A stretch of 64,000 nucleotides of DNA from Maribacter cobaltidurans (GTDB lineage: Bacteria > Bacteroidota > Bacteroidia > Flavobacteriales > Flavobacteriaceae), in contig NZ_CP022957.1 in NCBI RefSeq assembly GCF_002269385.1, forward strand, positions 2,723,001-2,787,000. The letters run 5' to 3'. The first letter of the stretch is position 1. Every line of letters starts with the position of its first letter. Below the pieces are notes generated by a model. The model ran no database searches and was not told where the DNA came from. It saw only the letters and a list, made by a program, of their open reading frames with translations. Positions 55,701 to 63,829 of this stretch are shown here, piece after piece. Position numbers and translations under genes: made by a program.

Positions 55701-56071
55701 TCCCAGGCCAATACCTTGACTTTATGCATACCCGTATCGATGGGCATATACCGGTAGGATAGGTCAAAGTCCTTGACCAAAATGGTGTCATTTTCGCGGA
55801 TGGTATCGTTTTCCGTACCTAAATAATAGCCTTTTCCGTCAAGGATATTATATTTCATGAAATAGGAAACGGTGGAGACCATCCGCTCTGGTTCCAAGCT
55901 GAAATCCGTTCTTGCAGCTTCAAATACAAAACCGTTTTCCTCGTTGTTACCATCAAAGGTGAAATCGAAGGGATCCTGCACTATTCCTTCAAAGTCCTTG
56001 CTACAGGCAATTATAAATATTATGCATAGCGAACCTATGGCGACTATGCGTTGTGGGGTATTGAATTTCAT
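52715..56071 (-). CDS. Giant TraQ-like repeat lipoprotein at the end of the tra operon
   Basis: This 1118-aa protein has a lipobox-type N-terminus (I-I-A-C-S at about 23) followed by about nine tandem repeats of roughly 100 aa, each opening with a F-T-F-like strand and containing G-x-x-Y ... G ... Y-T/P-E-x-x-G-x-H-x-I-x-F-x-V-R-D-x-x-G. The pattern matches the single DUF3872 domain of Bacteroides TraQ as I recall it. A Cys-bearing C-terminal domain (about 1005-1118) closes the protein. TraQ is normally only about 150 aa. Being last in a conjugation operon, it may be a surface-exposed mating-contact or adhesion protein (inference). Confidence 0.75.
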   Translation of the reverse strand: MKFNTPQRIVAIGSLCIIFIIACSKDFEGIVQDPFDFTFDGNNEENGFVFEAARTDFSLEPERMVSTVSYFMKYNILDGKGYYLGTENDTIRENDTILVKDFDLSYRYMPIDTGMHKVKVLAWDSNQLQKELELAYNVKYASFSFLLGKGTGDFIINSRNPVNVTLLRDKNTVAPDGESTEEFGITYQLEDGSGKLHLDDVTYDAGTPFKLPKGITEFGYLPETLGEHKLTMVARAPDGASLTNELLLTVGNVNFTFRATAASSQVELDTNLAINIDLQTQDGESEVTYDISHSFSSDSQGAGIVRDQNGGVMDPGTFRGIDPGNYNYTFEDDELGQRKIYFDIRDSNGQRKRDSVEIEIANIPFTFSGNSESNQVFVNQRTQLNFNIKSNGNTSNIDYFLTYDLEEGNGRVTGVNGNTIQNNTDYPVDLGNFPLFYTPETLGPHRINFLVTDNYGQAVGPVEIDLDANPLELEFNASANSNEVLVGQRGTISLSLIEQGDYDGVSYELNYFISGGDAQLYNGNSPIIPSQYFSVSPGSFAYDFVGEQAGTYEITFLLRDSNGQILEDKVTVVVGNNDFTVNMTPSKATEFSNIPVGMIVDIDELPEGANDSYIAFFSSSQNGAMSVNGITYGPGEQFPLGAGVNNISYTGSEPGQHNIVLSVESGSDVTRTANSTITFDQVDFTFTGGTQKSDITVGETTGLNFNISESVGSSDYTMRFSMNGNALIRDNNGIEVSPGNSYDVNTGNFNWTLEGTSESTVRMAFTVRNDTGLEKTVDITVNVAAKDYTFTASGTLQQAYTGEQVDMNFNISEIGIGGDTYGMYFSASGNNGSFEYEGTSYSAGESFNVPVGAFSGKYVGTTEGSHVITFTVRSSSDVEKTASVNINYERYEEPFELTVSQAPGERLEEEPFNITVITNAIGTHDPAVTYQMTFSFNGNRVGYFFYGGNRYDEGETIPLNYGSTNLTFYPETSNTFTIDFEVENSTGHSKSGSTFVDTLGRPVALVKGEKHNVSCGGLNGCDYQVRIYTCFDIECSEAYGGATLDQVEIRIFNRSTNRWDTRLFNYNEASGDGVDRYFMLEEEARESRLKYLDQDFEVRVRDTNGQWSDKVRGRVVRV

Positions 56072-56082
56072 AACGTCGCTTT

Positions 56083-56634
56083 TTAAAACAAAAAATACCG
56101 TAGGCCGACGCCGACATACGGATAAAAATTTCCCACGTCCGAATTGACATGGTAGTATTCGTTGGCCTTGACCAATAGCGAAAAATCATTGCTCAGGCCT
56201 ATTTCCATTTCCGCACCGAGATACAGGCCATAAATAAACTGGCTTTTACCATTGATAAGGGCACCGGTGGGCAGTTCATTGCTTCCGTTATTGATGACCT
56301 CGTATCCGAACAGCCCACCGCCACCGAGGAAAAGGCTAAAATTTTTTCTTCGAGGCGCCATGAATACACGATAGTACAGCCCCGGCTGAATAGTGAAAAT
56401 ATTATAGGGAATATATTGGGCACCCTTGTCCTCGGCAATTGCGGCCAAAACACTTATCTGAAAATATTGGAACCGATTGGGATGAAAATTGAACGTTCCC
56501 ATAATGCCGTATCCATCCTCGACATAGCCACCGCTCACTCCGACCGAAGAGGCAAGGTTCCCCCGCATTTGGCCTGAAACGGCTGAACCCGCAAGACAAA
56601 ACAACACCGTAATGAAAAATAACTTTGCTTTCAT
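56083..56634 (-). CDS. traO: Conjugal transfer protein TraO
   Basis: This 183-aa protein has a signal peptide (about 1-21) and a small outer-membrane barrel with the TraO order: G-G-Y-V-E-D-G-Y ... Y-R-V-F-M-A-P-R-R-K-N-F-S-L-F-L-G-G-G ... G-Y-E-V-I-N-N-G, F-I-Y-G-L-Y-L-G-A-E-M-E, and a final aromatic F. It is 11 bp upstream of the TraQ-like gene and part of the same operon. Confidence 0.85.
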   Translation of the reverse strand: MKAKLFFITVLFCLAGSAVSGQMRGNLASSVGVSGGYVEDGYGIMGTFNFHPNRFQYFQISVLAAIAEDKGAQYIPYNIFTIQPGLYYRVFMAPRRKNFSLFLGGGGLFGYEVINNGSNELPTGALINGKSQFIYGLYLGAEMEIGLSNDFSLLVKANEYYHVNSDVGNFYPYVGVGLRYFLF

Positions 56635-56724
56635 CTATTTAAAATTTAGCCAACCAGTGATGATAATCGTTTTATTCTATCGGTTGGAGTTGGTCATTAT
56701 CTTATAAATGCGCATTATGGCCTT

Positions 56725-57708
56725 TCATAATTTAAATCCTGATGGGTTATTGATGACAAGTTGATCTATATCCAAGGATAGGTTTCGATTGCCCTTTTCT
56801 TCATCTAGGTCCACTACGAGGGACTTTCTCCGGTCAAGGGTAAACTTATCGAAGACCACCATAAAATAGTTCTCGGAATTCCCCTCGACCTTTTTGGGAA
56901 CTTTATACCTGAACAAGGGCTTGTGTTCCGTCTTGACATTGCTCGAACTATTCTTGTAGTTGGTGGCGATGCTGAACTTTATAAAATTGACATCATAGTC
57001 TATATGTTCCTTGTTCTCCAAGCGAAACTGTAGGTATATTTCGTTATTCTCATAGTACACGTTCTCCAGCCAGAGAAATACATCATCGTATTTGGAAAAA
57101 TATCGGATGATCTTGCCCTTGTTGAACTGGTTGTAATAACATCTCCGCCGTATATATTCCATTCTATCCAAGACATACAATTCCTTGGTAAGCGGCAAGG
57201 GTTCCCCATCGATTTCCTTTTCGAGCTTAATCTCCAATTTTTCCCCAACTGTTTTGGTAGTTGCTAAAGTGTCCTTTATGTCAGGATGTGAGGCAAAGTC
57301 GGATTCATCCAATTCAGTAGCACTTTTTTTATGGGATAGCTCTTCGAGGTTATCGACCATATCGGTGGTTATGGTCCATCGCTTCTTGGCGGGGATGTCC
57401 ACAAGTTGCAGGATAAAATCATAGGCACGACCGTCACGGGTATAAATGGTATAGTTCGTAAAATCGGAGGTGTCGGGCGCCACATCGTTATAGATAAGCA
57501 AAACGATACGCTCTGAGGTTGCGGAAGCATTTTTCGTCGGGAAGGACTCCAAAAAATTCAGCTCCTTCCCATTGATGGAAAAATCATAAGGGGCGGGCAG
57601 TACCAGAATGGTCTTATAGTTCCTTGAAACCGGAATGGTGTCCATTTTCGCCATAACCGATAGAGACCCCAATAGCCCAATTATTGTAAGTACAGCTTTT
57701 ATTTTCAT
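56725..57708 (-). CDS. traN: Conjugative transposon protein TraN (DUF4138)
   Basis: This 327-aa protein has a signal peptide (about 1-20) and a DUF4138 domain with R-N-Y-K-T-I-L-V-L-P, R-R-R-C-Y-Y-N, F-L-W-L-E-N-V-Y-Y-E-N-N-E-I-Y-L-Q-F-R-L-E-N and F-D-K-F-T-L-D segments. It is VirB9-like in role within the envelope channel. It overlaps the end of traM by 4 bp. Confidence 0.87.
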   Translation of the reverse strand: MKIKAVLTIIGLLGSLSVMAKMDTIPVSRNYKTILVLPAPYDFSINGKELNFLESFPTKNASATSERIVLLIYNDVAPDTSDFTNYTIYTRDGRAYDFILQLVDIPAKKRWTITTDMVDNLEELSHKKSATELDESDFASHPDIKDTLATTKTVGEKLEIKLEKEIDGEPLPLTKELYVLDRMEYIRRRCYYNQFNKGKIIRYFSKYDDVFLWLENVYYENNEIYLQFRLENKEHIDYDVNFIKFSIATNYKNSSSNVKTEHKPLFRYKVPKKVEGNSENYFMVVFDKFTLDRRKSLVVDLDEEKGNRNLSLDIDQLVINNPSGFKL

Positions 57709-58736
57709 TGTGTTGCCAATAAGAGTTCATAATCATCCATCAATAGGATTTTTTCTTTTTCCCGTAACCTTTTTTTTCGAAGGAAAGTCCCCAACCCTTG
57801 GGCGATGCCTTTTAAAACATCCGGTGCGCCGCTGGTAATTTCGTCGGTGGCCCCTCGTAGTGCATCGCCTCCCATTTCGGCCTTGTACTCCCTCCAGAGT
57901 TCCCCGGCCCTTTTGTTGTAGATTCCTTCCCTGCCATCGTTGAAGTCCCTGACGGAGATATCGACCGGATGGTGCTCGATATTGTCTATATCCAAATACA
58001 CCCTGTTTCCCTGTATGGAAGCCATAGCGTAGATGAAGGTATTTTTGGAAAATCGTTTTTCGCTAAGGACCATATCTTCCATGAGTAGGAGCCTTACGTT
58101 CTCATTGGGCAAGATGAATTGGTCGCCATATACGGTGGCCCTAAAGAAGATTGGCTTTTTGGTAACGGGCATCCGTTCCTGTTGGGGCCTGCGGTTCCCT
58201 CTCAAGGATTCCCCGACTATTTTCTTTTTTCCCTCCAGCAGCATCTCACGGTAGGCCAAGCGGTTCTCGACGAATTTTTGCTTCTGCTCTTCAGCGGTCA
58301 TTGCGCTCTTCTTTTCCCTCTCCACGGTTTTCTTTCCATCGGGGATTTCGGCCTGCACCGTTTCCTGTGGTTTAGCATCCAGGGAGAGTCCTTCCAATCG
58401 CTTCAAGATCTTCTGGAGAGAATCGTTTTGCGAATCATTCATTTGGGTCATGTCCGGTAAGGACGAAGATTTCCCTACCTTTTTCTTTTCAGTTGAGTCC
58501 TTTAATTTCCAAGGCTCGGCGATAGCTTCGGATTCCAAGGTCGGAACCTTGCCGGGAAGTTCTGGATTGAAGCCATTCGTAGGATCGGTAGTGTCGCCGA
58601 ACCCCATTTGAAAATCCTTGACGTTCTCAATGACAAAAAAACTGGTCAGTACCAGAATAAAAGGTAGGGCCATAGCAAAATTTCTGTGCCTTACGACCCA
58701 TCGCTTCAAACGTTTTATGTTGCCACTGAATTTCAT
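57705..58736 (-). CDS. traM: Conjugative transposon protein TraM
   Basis: This 343-aa protein starts at ATG 58736, directly after the traK stop; 13 further upstream codons overlap traK and are unlikely. An N-terminal transmembrane helix (about 20-38) is followed by a long charged periplasmic linker (about 60-180). A C-terminal TraM domain has F-F-R-A-T-V-Y-G-D-Q, L-L-L-M-E-D-M-V-L, and I-Y-A-M-A-S-I-Q-G-N-R-V, a VirB10-like scaffold role. Confidence 0.87.
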   Translation of the reverse strand: MKFSGNIKRLKRWVVRHRNFAMALPFILVLTSFFVIENVKDFQMGFGDTTDPTNGFNPELPGKVPTLESEAIAEPWKLKDSTEKKKVGKSSSLPDMTQMNDSQNDSLQKILKRLEGLSLDAKPQETVQAEIPDGKKTVEREKKSAMTAEEQKQKFVENRLAYREMLLEGKKKIVGESLRGNRRPQQERMPVTKKPIFFRATVYGDQFILPNENVRLLLMEDMVLSEKRFSKNTFIYAMASIQGNRVYLDIDNIEHHPVDISVRDFNDGREGIYNKRAGELWREYKAEMGGDALRGATDEITSGAPDVLKGIAQGLGTFLRKKRLREKEKILLMDDYELLLATQ

Positions 58737-58737
58737 G

Positions 58738-59364
58738 TTACCTACGCTCGAGATCGGAATTGTCCACGACCTCAAAGTCGATAATCTTGATTCCGTTCAG
58801 GTTGTTTGGGGTAATGCCCGCTTTTTTCAGGTGCCCCTTAGTGACCAAGTTCCTATACGTTGTGGATTTGCCTTTTTCTATGGCCTGTTTGCCGTAAAAA
58901 GTAAACGGAAACGGATAGGTTGCATAGTCGATTTGAATCGAATCAAGTTCCACAAAGTAGTGATAGTCACGCATTACCACATCATGGAAGTATTTTTTTT
59001 CGACCAAACGGGCATATAAACGGTTGCCTGACCAATCGACCATGAACAAGGCTTTTTCCTCTATGTTTCTTTTGATCAGGTTCAGATCGGGTTCCAACGA
59101 GAAAAACAGTTCATGAAAGTTTTGGACGTGACCTTCGCAAAGAATTTCGAGGTTTTCCTTGGCATCCCTGATCGGTACCATGGGGAGGCGTTGCCCCCCG
59201 TGCAGCACATAGGCGTTATTGTTGGCACGCTCATGGGCCGATACCACGAAATAGATGGCGATCGCGAAGACCGCTATCATCAAGATCAGGCAGCTATAGA
59301 CGAGCCTGTTGTTGTGCCTTCTACTTTGGGCGATATCATTGAATATCTCGTATTTTCCTTTCAT
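58738..59364 (-). CDS. traK: Conjugative transposon protein TraK
   Basis: This 208-aa protein has an N-terminal cytoplasmic stretch, one helix (about 22-42), and a periplasmic VirB8-like domain with E-G-H-V-Q-N-F-H-E-L-F-F-S-L and a closing G-I-K-I-I-D-F-E-V. It forms part of the type IV secretion inner-membrane complex. It is followed by traM with no room for a traL gene. Confidence 0.88.
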   Translation of the reverse strand: MKGKYEIFNDIAQSRRHNNRLVYSCLILMIAVFAIAIYFVVSAHERANNNAYVLHGGQRLPMVPIRDAKENLEILCEGHVQNFHELFFSLEPDLNLIKRNIEEKALFMVDWSGNRLYARLVEKKYFHDVVMRDYHYFVELDSIQIDYATYPFPFTFYGKQAIEKGKSTTYRNLVTKGHLKKAGITPNNLNGIKIIDFEVVDNSDLERR

Positions 59365-59372
59365 AATCCTAA

Positions 59373-60287
59373 TTATTGCGTAAGTGTCCTAACCGCTTTT
59401 GTGGCCCCGCCGCTCTTTGCATCGATGACCGTTTGTATTGCTTTTTTGCCATAGTGCTTGGGCTTGGAGACGATGCCCCCACCCGATATGTTAAGTCCCT
59501 GCACTACAAAGTTGGCCAGTGTAGGGGCCTTGATATAGAAGAAGGAGGTCATCAAGACCAGGAGGGAGGAACTCAAAATCAATCCGAGGTCGTAGGCACT
59601 GTTACGCAACAAATGGTCCACGAGCGCATCGACAAGATTGACCATAAACATATCCACTACATATAACATGGGAAGCCAAAGACAGAGGCTCATGAACTTT
59701 TGCAACCATGCTTTCCAAAGGCCCGAAATGGCGGGAATGAACGAAAGCCCGATATTGATCGGCCCGAAAATGATAAGGATGAACAGGTAAATGGTGGCCA
59801 ATGCCTTGATGCCCACGAAAATCAGCGTAGAGATAATATGTGCGAAGGCCGTTATGGAACCTGCCAGACCCGTAAGGGCAAAGGATTGTAGCGCATCGAT
59901 ATCCATGCTGAACATGTTCCATTCTACCACATTGTTGGCTGCCACATCGATTTGGGCCAAGGCCACCTTTTGCCCGATGGTATCCCAGTTCTTTTGGGTA
60001 CTGACAAATGAGGAGCCGAGGTTGTTATAAAATTCAAAGATGGCGTGTGCAAACTCGGAGTAGTTGAAAAGGATGAACATCAAGGGAAACCACTTTAGGG
60101 CCTTGAACACATCGGCGCGATCATTGCCCACAAAATGCATGATGGCGAAAATGCCCAACCCGATCTTTGCCATTTGGAAGCCAATGCCCAAGGTAGGGCC
60201 TAAATTCGCGAAGGCATCATCGATATATTGGTCGAATATCGTGTTGACCGTTACCCTAAAACCTGTATCCGATTGCATTACGTACAT
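59373..60287 (-). CDS. traJ: Conjugative transposon protein TraJ
   Basis: This 304-aa protein starts at ATG 60287, which shares a base with the traI stop (TGATG); the TTG one codon before is less likely. It is polytopic, with about six helices and V-G-I-K-A-L-A-T-I-Y-L-F-I-L-I-I-F-G-P, resembling VirB6-type channel proteins. A basic C-terminal tail (K-P-K-H-Y-G-K-K) is present. Confidence 0.86.
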   Translation of the reverse strand: MYVMQSDTGFRVTVNTIFDQYIDDAFANLGPTLGIGFQMAKIGLGIFAIMHFVGNDRADVFKALKWFPLMFILFNYSEFAHAIFEFYNNLGSSFVSTQKNWDTIGQKVALAQIDVAANNVVEWNMFSMDIDALQSFALTGLAGSITAFAHIISTLIFVGIKALATIYLFILIIFGPINIGLSFIPAISGLWKAWLQKFMSLCLWLPMLYVVDMFMVNLVDALVDHLLRNSAYDLGLILSSSLLVLMTSFFYIKAPTLANFVVQGLNISGGGIVSKPKHYGKKAIQTVIDAKSGGATKAVRTLTQ

Positions 60288-60916
60288 CAATTGGTCTTAA
60301 TCAATGAATAGACCGCTTTGCGGTGTTCGTTTTTCTGTAAAAGGGAGGTGTTGACTTTTATGATGGTTTCCAGCACGCTGTCCATTTTGTCCAAGATCGA
60401 CCGTAGTGCCGAAAGCCGGTCGGCCGATTCGATGATCTCGCCCGTGGAGGCGATATGCGACCCTTGTGAGACCAAGGAGGTAACCTGCACGAGGGCATCG
60501 GCCAACGCTTCGGTCGCCCGTTCCTTTTCCACCTTTTCCAGATTGGCGAACGAGCGCAGATTTTTCTGAGTACCCTTATAGGCTTCCACGATCTTGTCCT
60601 TCAGGTTATAGAGTTCGGTCATTTCGGGACTTCCCATGACATAACTGGCAGGGGTCCGTTTTGCCGTAAGGTCCTGGCTCAGGATCTTGGAGGCACTGGA
60701 ATTGGCGGTAACGTTCCGTTCCATCTGTGCCAAAAGCTTGCCCATGGTCGAGTTCAACGTGACCAGTTGCGAATTCAATGTGGCCACATTTTGATTGAGG
60801 ATTACCAGTTGGGCATTGGCCGCCACATCGGTCACGGGAATCTGAGCGGACCCGAAATAAGGGAGTAGCCCGATTAAAATTCTTAGGTAAACAATTTTTG
60901 GTTTTAAGTACTTCAT
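60287..60916 (-). CDS. traI: Conjugal transfer protein TraI (DUF4141, VirB5-like)
   Basis: This 209-aa protein has a signal peptide (about 1-24) and long helical segments rich in Gln/Leu/Asn (about 30-75), then K-D-K-I-V-E-A-Y-K-G-T-Q-K-N-L-R-S. It matches the helical VirB5-type pilus-associated protein in this operon position. Its start overlaps the traG stop by 4 bp. Confidence 0.8.
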   Translation of the reverse strand: MKYLKPKIVYLRILIGLLPYFGSAQIPVTDVAANAQLVILNQNVATLNSQLVTLNSTMGKLLAQMERNVTANSSASKILSQDLTAKRTPASYVMGSPEMTELYNLKDKIVEAYKGTQKNLRSFANLEKVEKERATEALADALVQVTSLVSQGSHIASTGEIIESADRLSALRSILDKMDSVLETIIKVNTSLLQKNEHRKAVYSLIKTN

Positions 60917-63519
60917 CGTTTTTTATTTTTAGGGTTATAATCTATGCCGTTCAAATTCCCAGAACCGGATTCCACCAGTTCGTTTTGTAGCTGTTTGTAG
61001 GCGTTGGCCGTTCTTTGCCAAACACGACCGTGTTTCTCATGGAGACGGTTGATCTTTGCTTTTTCGTTGGGATTGGTCTCGAACAGACATTTGGTCGGCA
61101 ACGAAGTCTCCAATCCGAACACCTTGACGCGGTCCTTCCAACAAATGGCCATTTCCCGCAACTTTCGGCCTATGGGCAAATCTTTGTTGATGGATAGGAT
61201 CAGTTGCTTTTGTTTCTCGTTCAGGCCCAATAACCGTTGGATCTCCCCAAAGGAATTGCCGAACTCGCCGAGGTCAAGCAATACCTTGATATGGCTGTTG
61301 ACTACGATGGTATTGCCTATGTATTTGGATTTGACAAAATCGCTTACTTTTTGCGAGATAAAAATGGGCTGGCCCCCATATTTCCGGGCCATTCTGGATT
61401 TGGCGTCAAAATAATTGGCCATTATCGGATTGTCGAACAGGTTCCACGCCTCGTCAACGACCAATATTTTGTTTAGGGAAAGTTTTTTTGGATCCTTCAG
61501 TTTTTTGTCGAACACATCGATCATTAGGAACGCCAGGATCGGAAAGAGCTGTTCGTTTTCGATCAGGTTTTCGAGTTTGAAGTATACCAACCTTTCACGA
61601 CCCAATTGGGCTATCCTTTTGTCCCTACTGTTCAACAGGTATGCCCTGGGGCCATCGTGGGCATATTTGCCCAAGAGCAGTAAAAACAGATTGGGGTCGA
61701 AGACTTCCTTTCGTATGCCCTTGGAATCCATAAGCCGCTCCAAATGCCTTTCCGAATACCCATAAAAAGTATTGAAGGAGTTATCGGGATTATCCTTAAG
61801 GAACTGGTCCCTATAATATCCCTGTACCAACAATTCGATAATGGTCTGGATTACGGCACTGTCATGACCGTCGTCCGTTGTAGTATCCTTTCGCCCCAAT
61901 AGAAGATAGACCAATGCGATAAGCTGCGTCAGCTTGTGCTCGGTAAGCATCTTTTGGCCGTCTTTTTCTACCATATCCCCCGGATCCAGCATAAAGGGGT
62001 TGAACGTAAAGGGATTTTTGTCGTCGTTCTCTATGACGACCCCGTCCAGATGGTCCAGCAACTTGTCATAGGAATTCCCGTTCTCAAGAATGAGGATTTC
62101 CGCTCCCTCGCGATATTCGGAGAACAGGTAGGCATTGGCAAAAAAGGTCTTTCCGCCACCGGAACCGGAGGCGATGAGCATGCCCCGGTTAAAGATCCAG
62201 TCCTTTGCCTCGGGATCGCGGTAGAGACTTACCAATAAAGGTTTTCCCGTGGCCCTATCGACCATGCGCAGGCCGTGGGGGCCGTGCATCCTGTTTCGAT
62301 ATCCCCCTTCAAAATACCAAAGGCTGGCCGCCATCTCCGAGGAAAAGGGGCTGAAGAGTTCCATGCTCAACCCAATGCCGTTGCCAAGGATACCCCCAAA
62401 AAAGAGGTTTTTCCGATCCACGGTATTTTCCTTGGCATGAATACCCAGCTTCCGAAAGGCCGACCGGACGGAATTGCACATCGACCTAAAGGACTTTTTG
62501 GAATTGGAAATGCCCAATACGTTCAAGTGATAATAGACCAGTTCCTTATGCTCGTTCAGGATATGCTGCTGGAACTCATAGATTTGGTCCCGGTAGGTGC
62601 TGTTCTTGTCCCCCTTGCGGTTCCGGGCATATTTGTCAAGTCGTTTCGCCTTCGACCGAAGTTTGGCCATGGCCTTCTCCTTTTCGGGTATATAGATATA
62701 TTGGTTGACAATATGTTCCTGCGGAATCCTGAACCCCAAGGAAAACAGGTTTCCTATGGGGAAGAGGTTGTCCCCTGTACTGTATTTTCCGAAATACTCG
62801 TGGAAGGCCATATCCTCCTTGGAGAACTGGTCCAGATTTTCCAAAGTGAAGTATTGCCCTTGTTTGTCGCCGACCCGCAGCCCGTGGTCGGAAAAGTCGA
62901 TATCCCTACCCGTACCTTCCCCGTAGCCCGCTTCCAGATAACTATCGTAATAGCCCGATCGTCCAAACAGCCCCTCGGAATCAAGGATTTTTGAGCTCAT
63001 CAGGCCCGAATCGTTGATAAGGTCGTTGACGGCACCGACCCTGGCCTCGAAATCCGCCATTGTGTCCCCATCGAGGTATTCTTCGGGAACATAGCTTTGG
63101 CCATAGAACCGGCGCTCCTTTTTTAGGAAGGAATTGGCCCCGATAGGCGTTCGGCCGATATAGTTTTTGGGTACTTTGTGGATGGCCAGATAGCACCGGT
63201 GCTCCAAAAAAGGCCTGTCCTTGAAATAGCATTCGTCCTCGGTCTCGAAAAAATCCCGTTCCAACCGCTGCCGGTCCATGGAATAGGTTTCCCCGAAGAA
63301 CAGGTCCTGTTTGTGCAAAAGACAGTTCTCGCCCAGGATTTCCAAGATACCCGAGACCATCCGGTTCAGGTTCAGATAATCCTTGCTGTCCAAAGTGTAG
63401 GTTTCGGGAAGTTCCAATTGCAGCGGAATGCTCAGGCAACCCCGTTCCTTGGATACCAAGATCGGTGCCTCATAGCCATAAATGGGAAAGGCATCCAGAA
63501 GATTCAATCTTTTTTCCAT
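60913..63519 (-). CDS. traG: Conjugation system ATPase TraG (VirB4 family)
   Basis: This 868-aa protein has an N-terminal TraG domain (about 1-400), then a VirB4-type ATPase with Walker A G-S-G-G-G-K-T near residue 450, Walker B-like I-L-V-V-D-E-A-W, and K-Y-G-G-Q-P-I-F-I-S-Q. It powers pilus and channel assembly. Its start overlaps the traF end by 16 bp. It has full family length. Confidence 0.93.
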   Translation of the reverse strand: MEKRLNLLDAFPIYGYEAPILVSKERGCLSIPLQLELPETYTLDSKDYLNLNRMVSGILEILGENCLLHKQDLFFGETYSMDRQRLERDFFETEDECYFKDRPFLEHRCYLAIHKVPKNYIGRTPIGANSFLKKERRFYGQSYVPEEYLDGDTMADFEARVGAVNDLINDSGLMSSKILDSEGLFGRSGYYDSYLEAGYGEGTGRDIDFSDHGLRVGDKQGQYFTLENLDQFSKEDMAFHEYFGKYSTGDNLFPIGNLFSLGFRIPQEHIVNQYIYIPEKEKAMAKLRSKAKRLDKYARNRKGDKNSTYRDQIYEFQQHILNEHKELVYYHLNVLGISNSKKSFRSMCNSVRSAFRKLGIHAKENTVDRKNLFFGGILGNGIGLSMELFSPFSSEMAASLWYFEGGYRNRMHGPHGLRMVDRATGKPLLVSLYRDPEAKDWIFNRGMLIASGSGGGKTFFANAYLFSEYREGAEILILENGNSYDKLLDHLDGVVIENDDKNPFTFNPFMLDPGDMVEKDGQKMLTEHKLTQLIALVYLLLGRKDTTTDDGHDSAVIQTIIELLVQGYYRDQFLKDNPDNSFNTFYGYSERHLERLMDSKGIRKEVFDPNLFLLLLGKYAHDGPRAYLLNSRDKRIAQLGRERLVYFKLENLIENEQLFPILAFLMIDVFDKKLKDPKKLSLNKILVVDEAWNLFDNPIMANYFDAKSRMARKYGGQPIFISQKVSDFVKSKYIGNTIVVNSHIKVLLDLGEFGNSFGEIQRLLGLNEKQKQLILSINKDLPIGRKLREMAICWKDRVKVFGLETSLPTKCLFETNPNEKAKINRLHEKHGRVWQRTANAYKQLQNELVESGSGNLNGIDYNPKNKKR

Positions 63520-63827
63520 AGCACCAGCTTTTTTTTGTTGACATGGCCCTTAATGGTATCCGGCCCCTTTCTGTCCGCTCGGGACTTGATAAAACCGTTT
63601 TCCCCATAAGCCTTTGAATAGAAAAGCATGAGTGCGATATAGAGTGCCGCTGTACAGAAGGAGAGCAAAAGGCTAAGAAAGGTCGGGATGACCGTACTGA
63701 GGAACAGTCCCACCATCAGGGACAGGAACGAGCCCTTAAAGGCTTGGTCCACATATTTGGCGCGAAGCCCAAAGAAGGAAACGTCCTTTTGCAGGGCCTT
63801 TGGAATTTTGACCAGCTTGTTTTCCAT
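63504..63827 (-). CDS. traF: Conjugal transfer protein TraF (DUF4133)
   Basis: This 107-aa protein has two helices (about 33-52 and 55-72) framed by basic segments, and Y-V-D-Q-A-F-K-G-S-F near residue 25. It is a small VirB3-like inner-membrane protein, located between traE and traG as in CTnDOT-like operons. Confidence 0.85.
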   Translation of the reverse strand: MENKLVKIPKALQKDVSFFGLRAKYVDQAFKGSFLSLMVGLFLSTVIPTFLSLLLSFCTAALYIALMLFYSKAYGENGFIKSRADRKGPDTIKGHVNKKKLVLWKKD

Positions 63828-63829
63828 GA

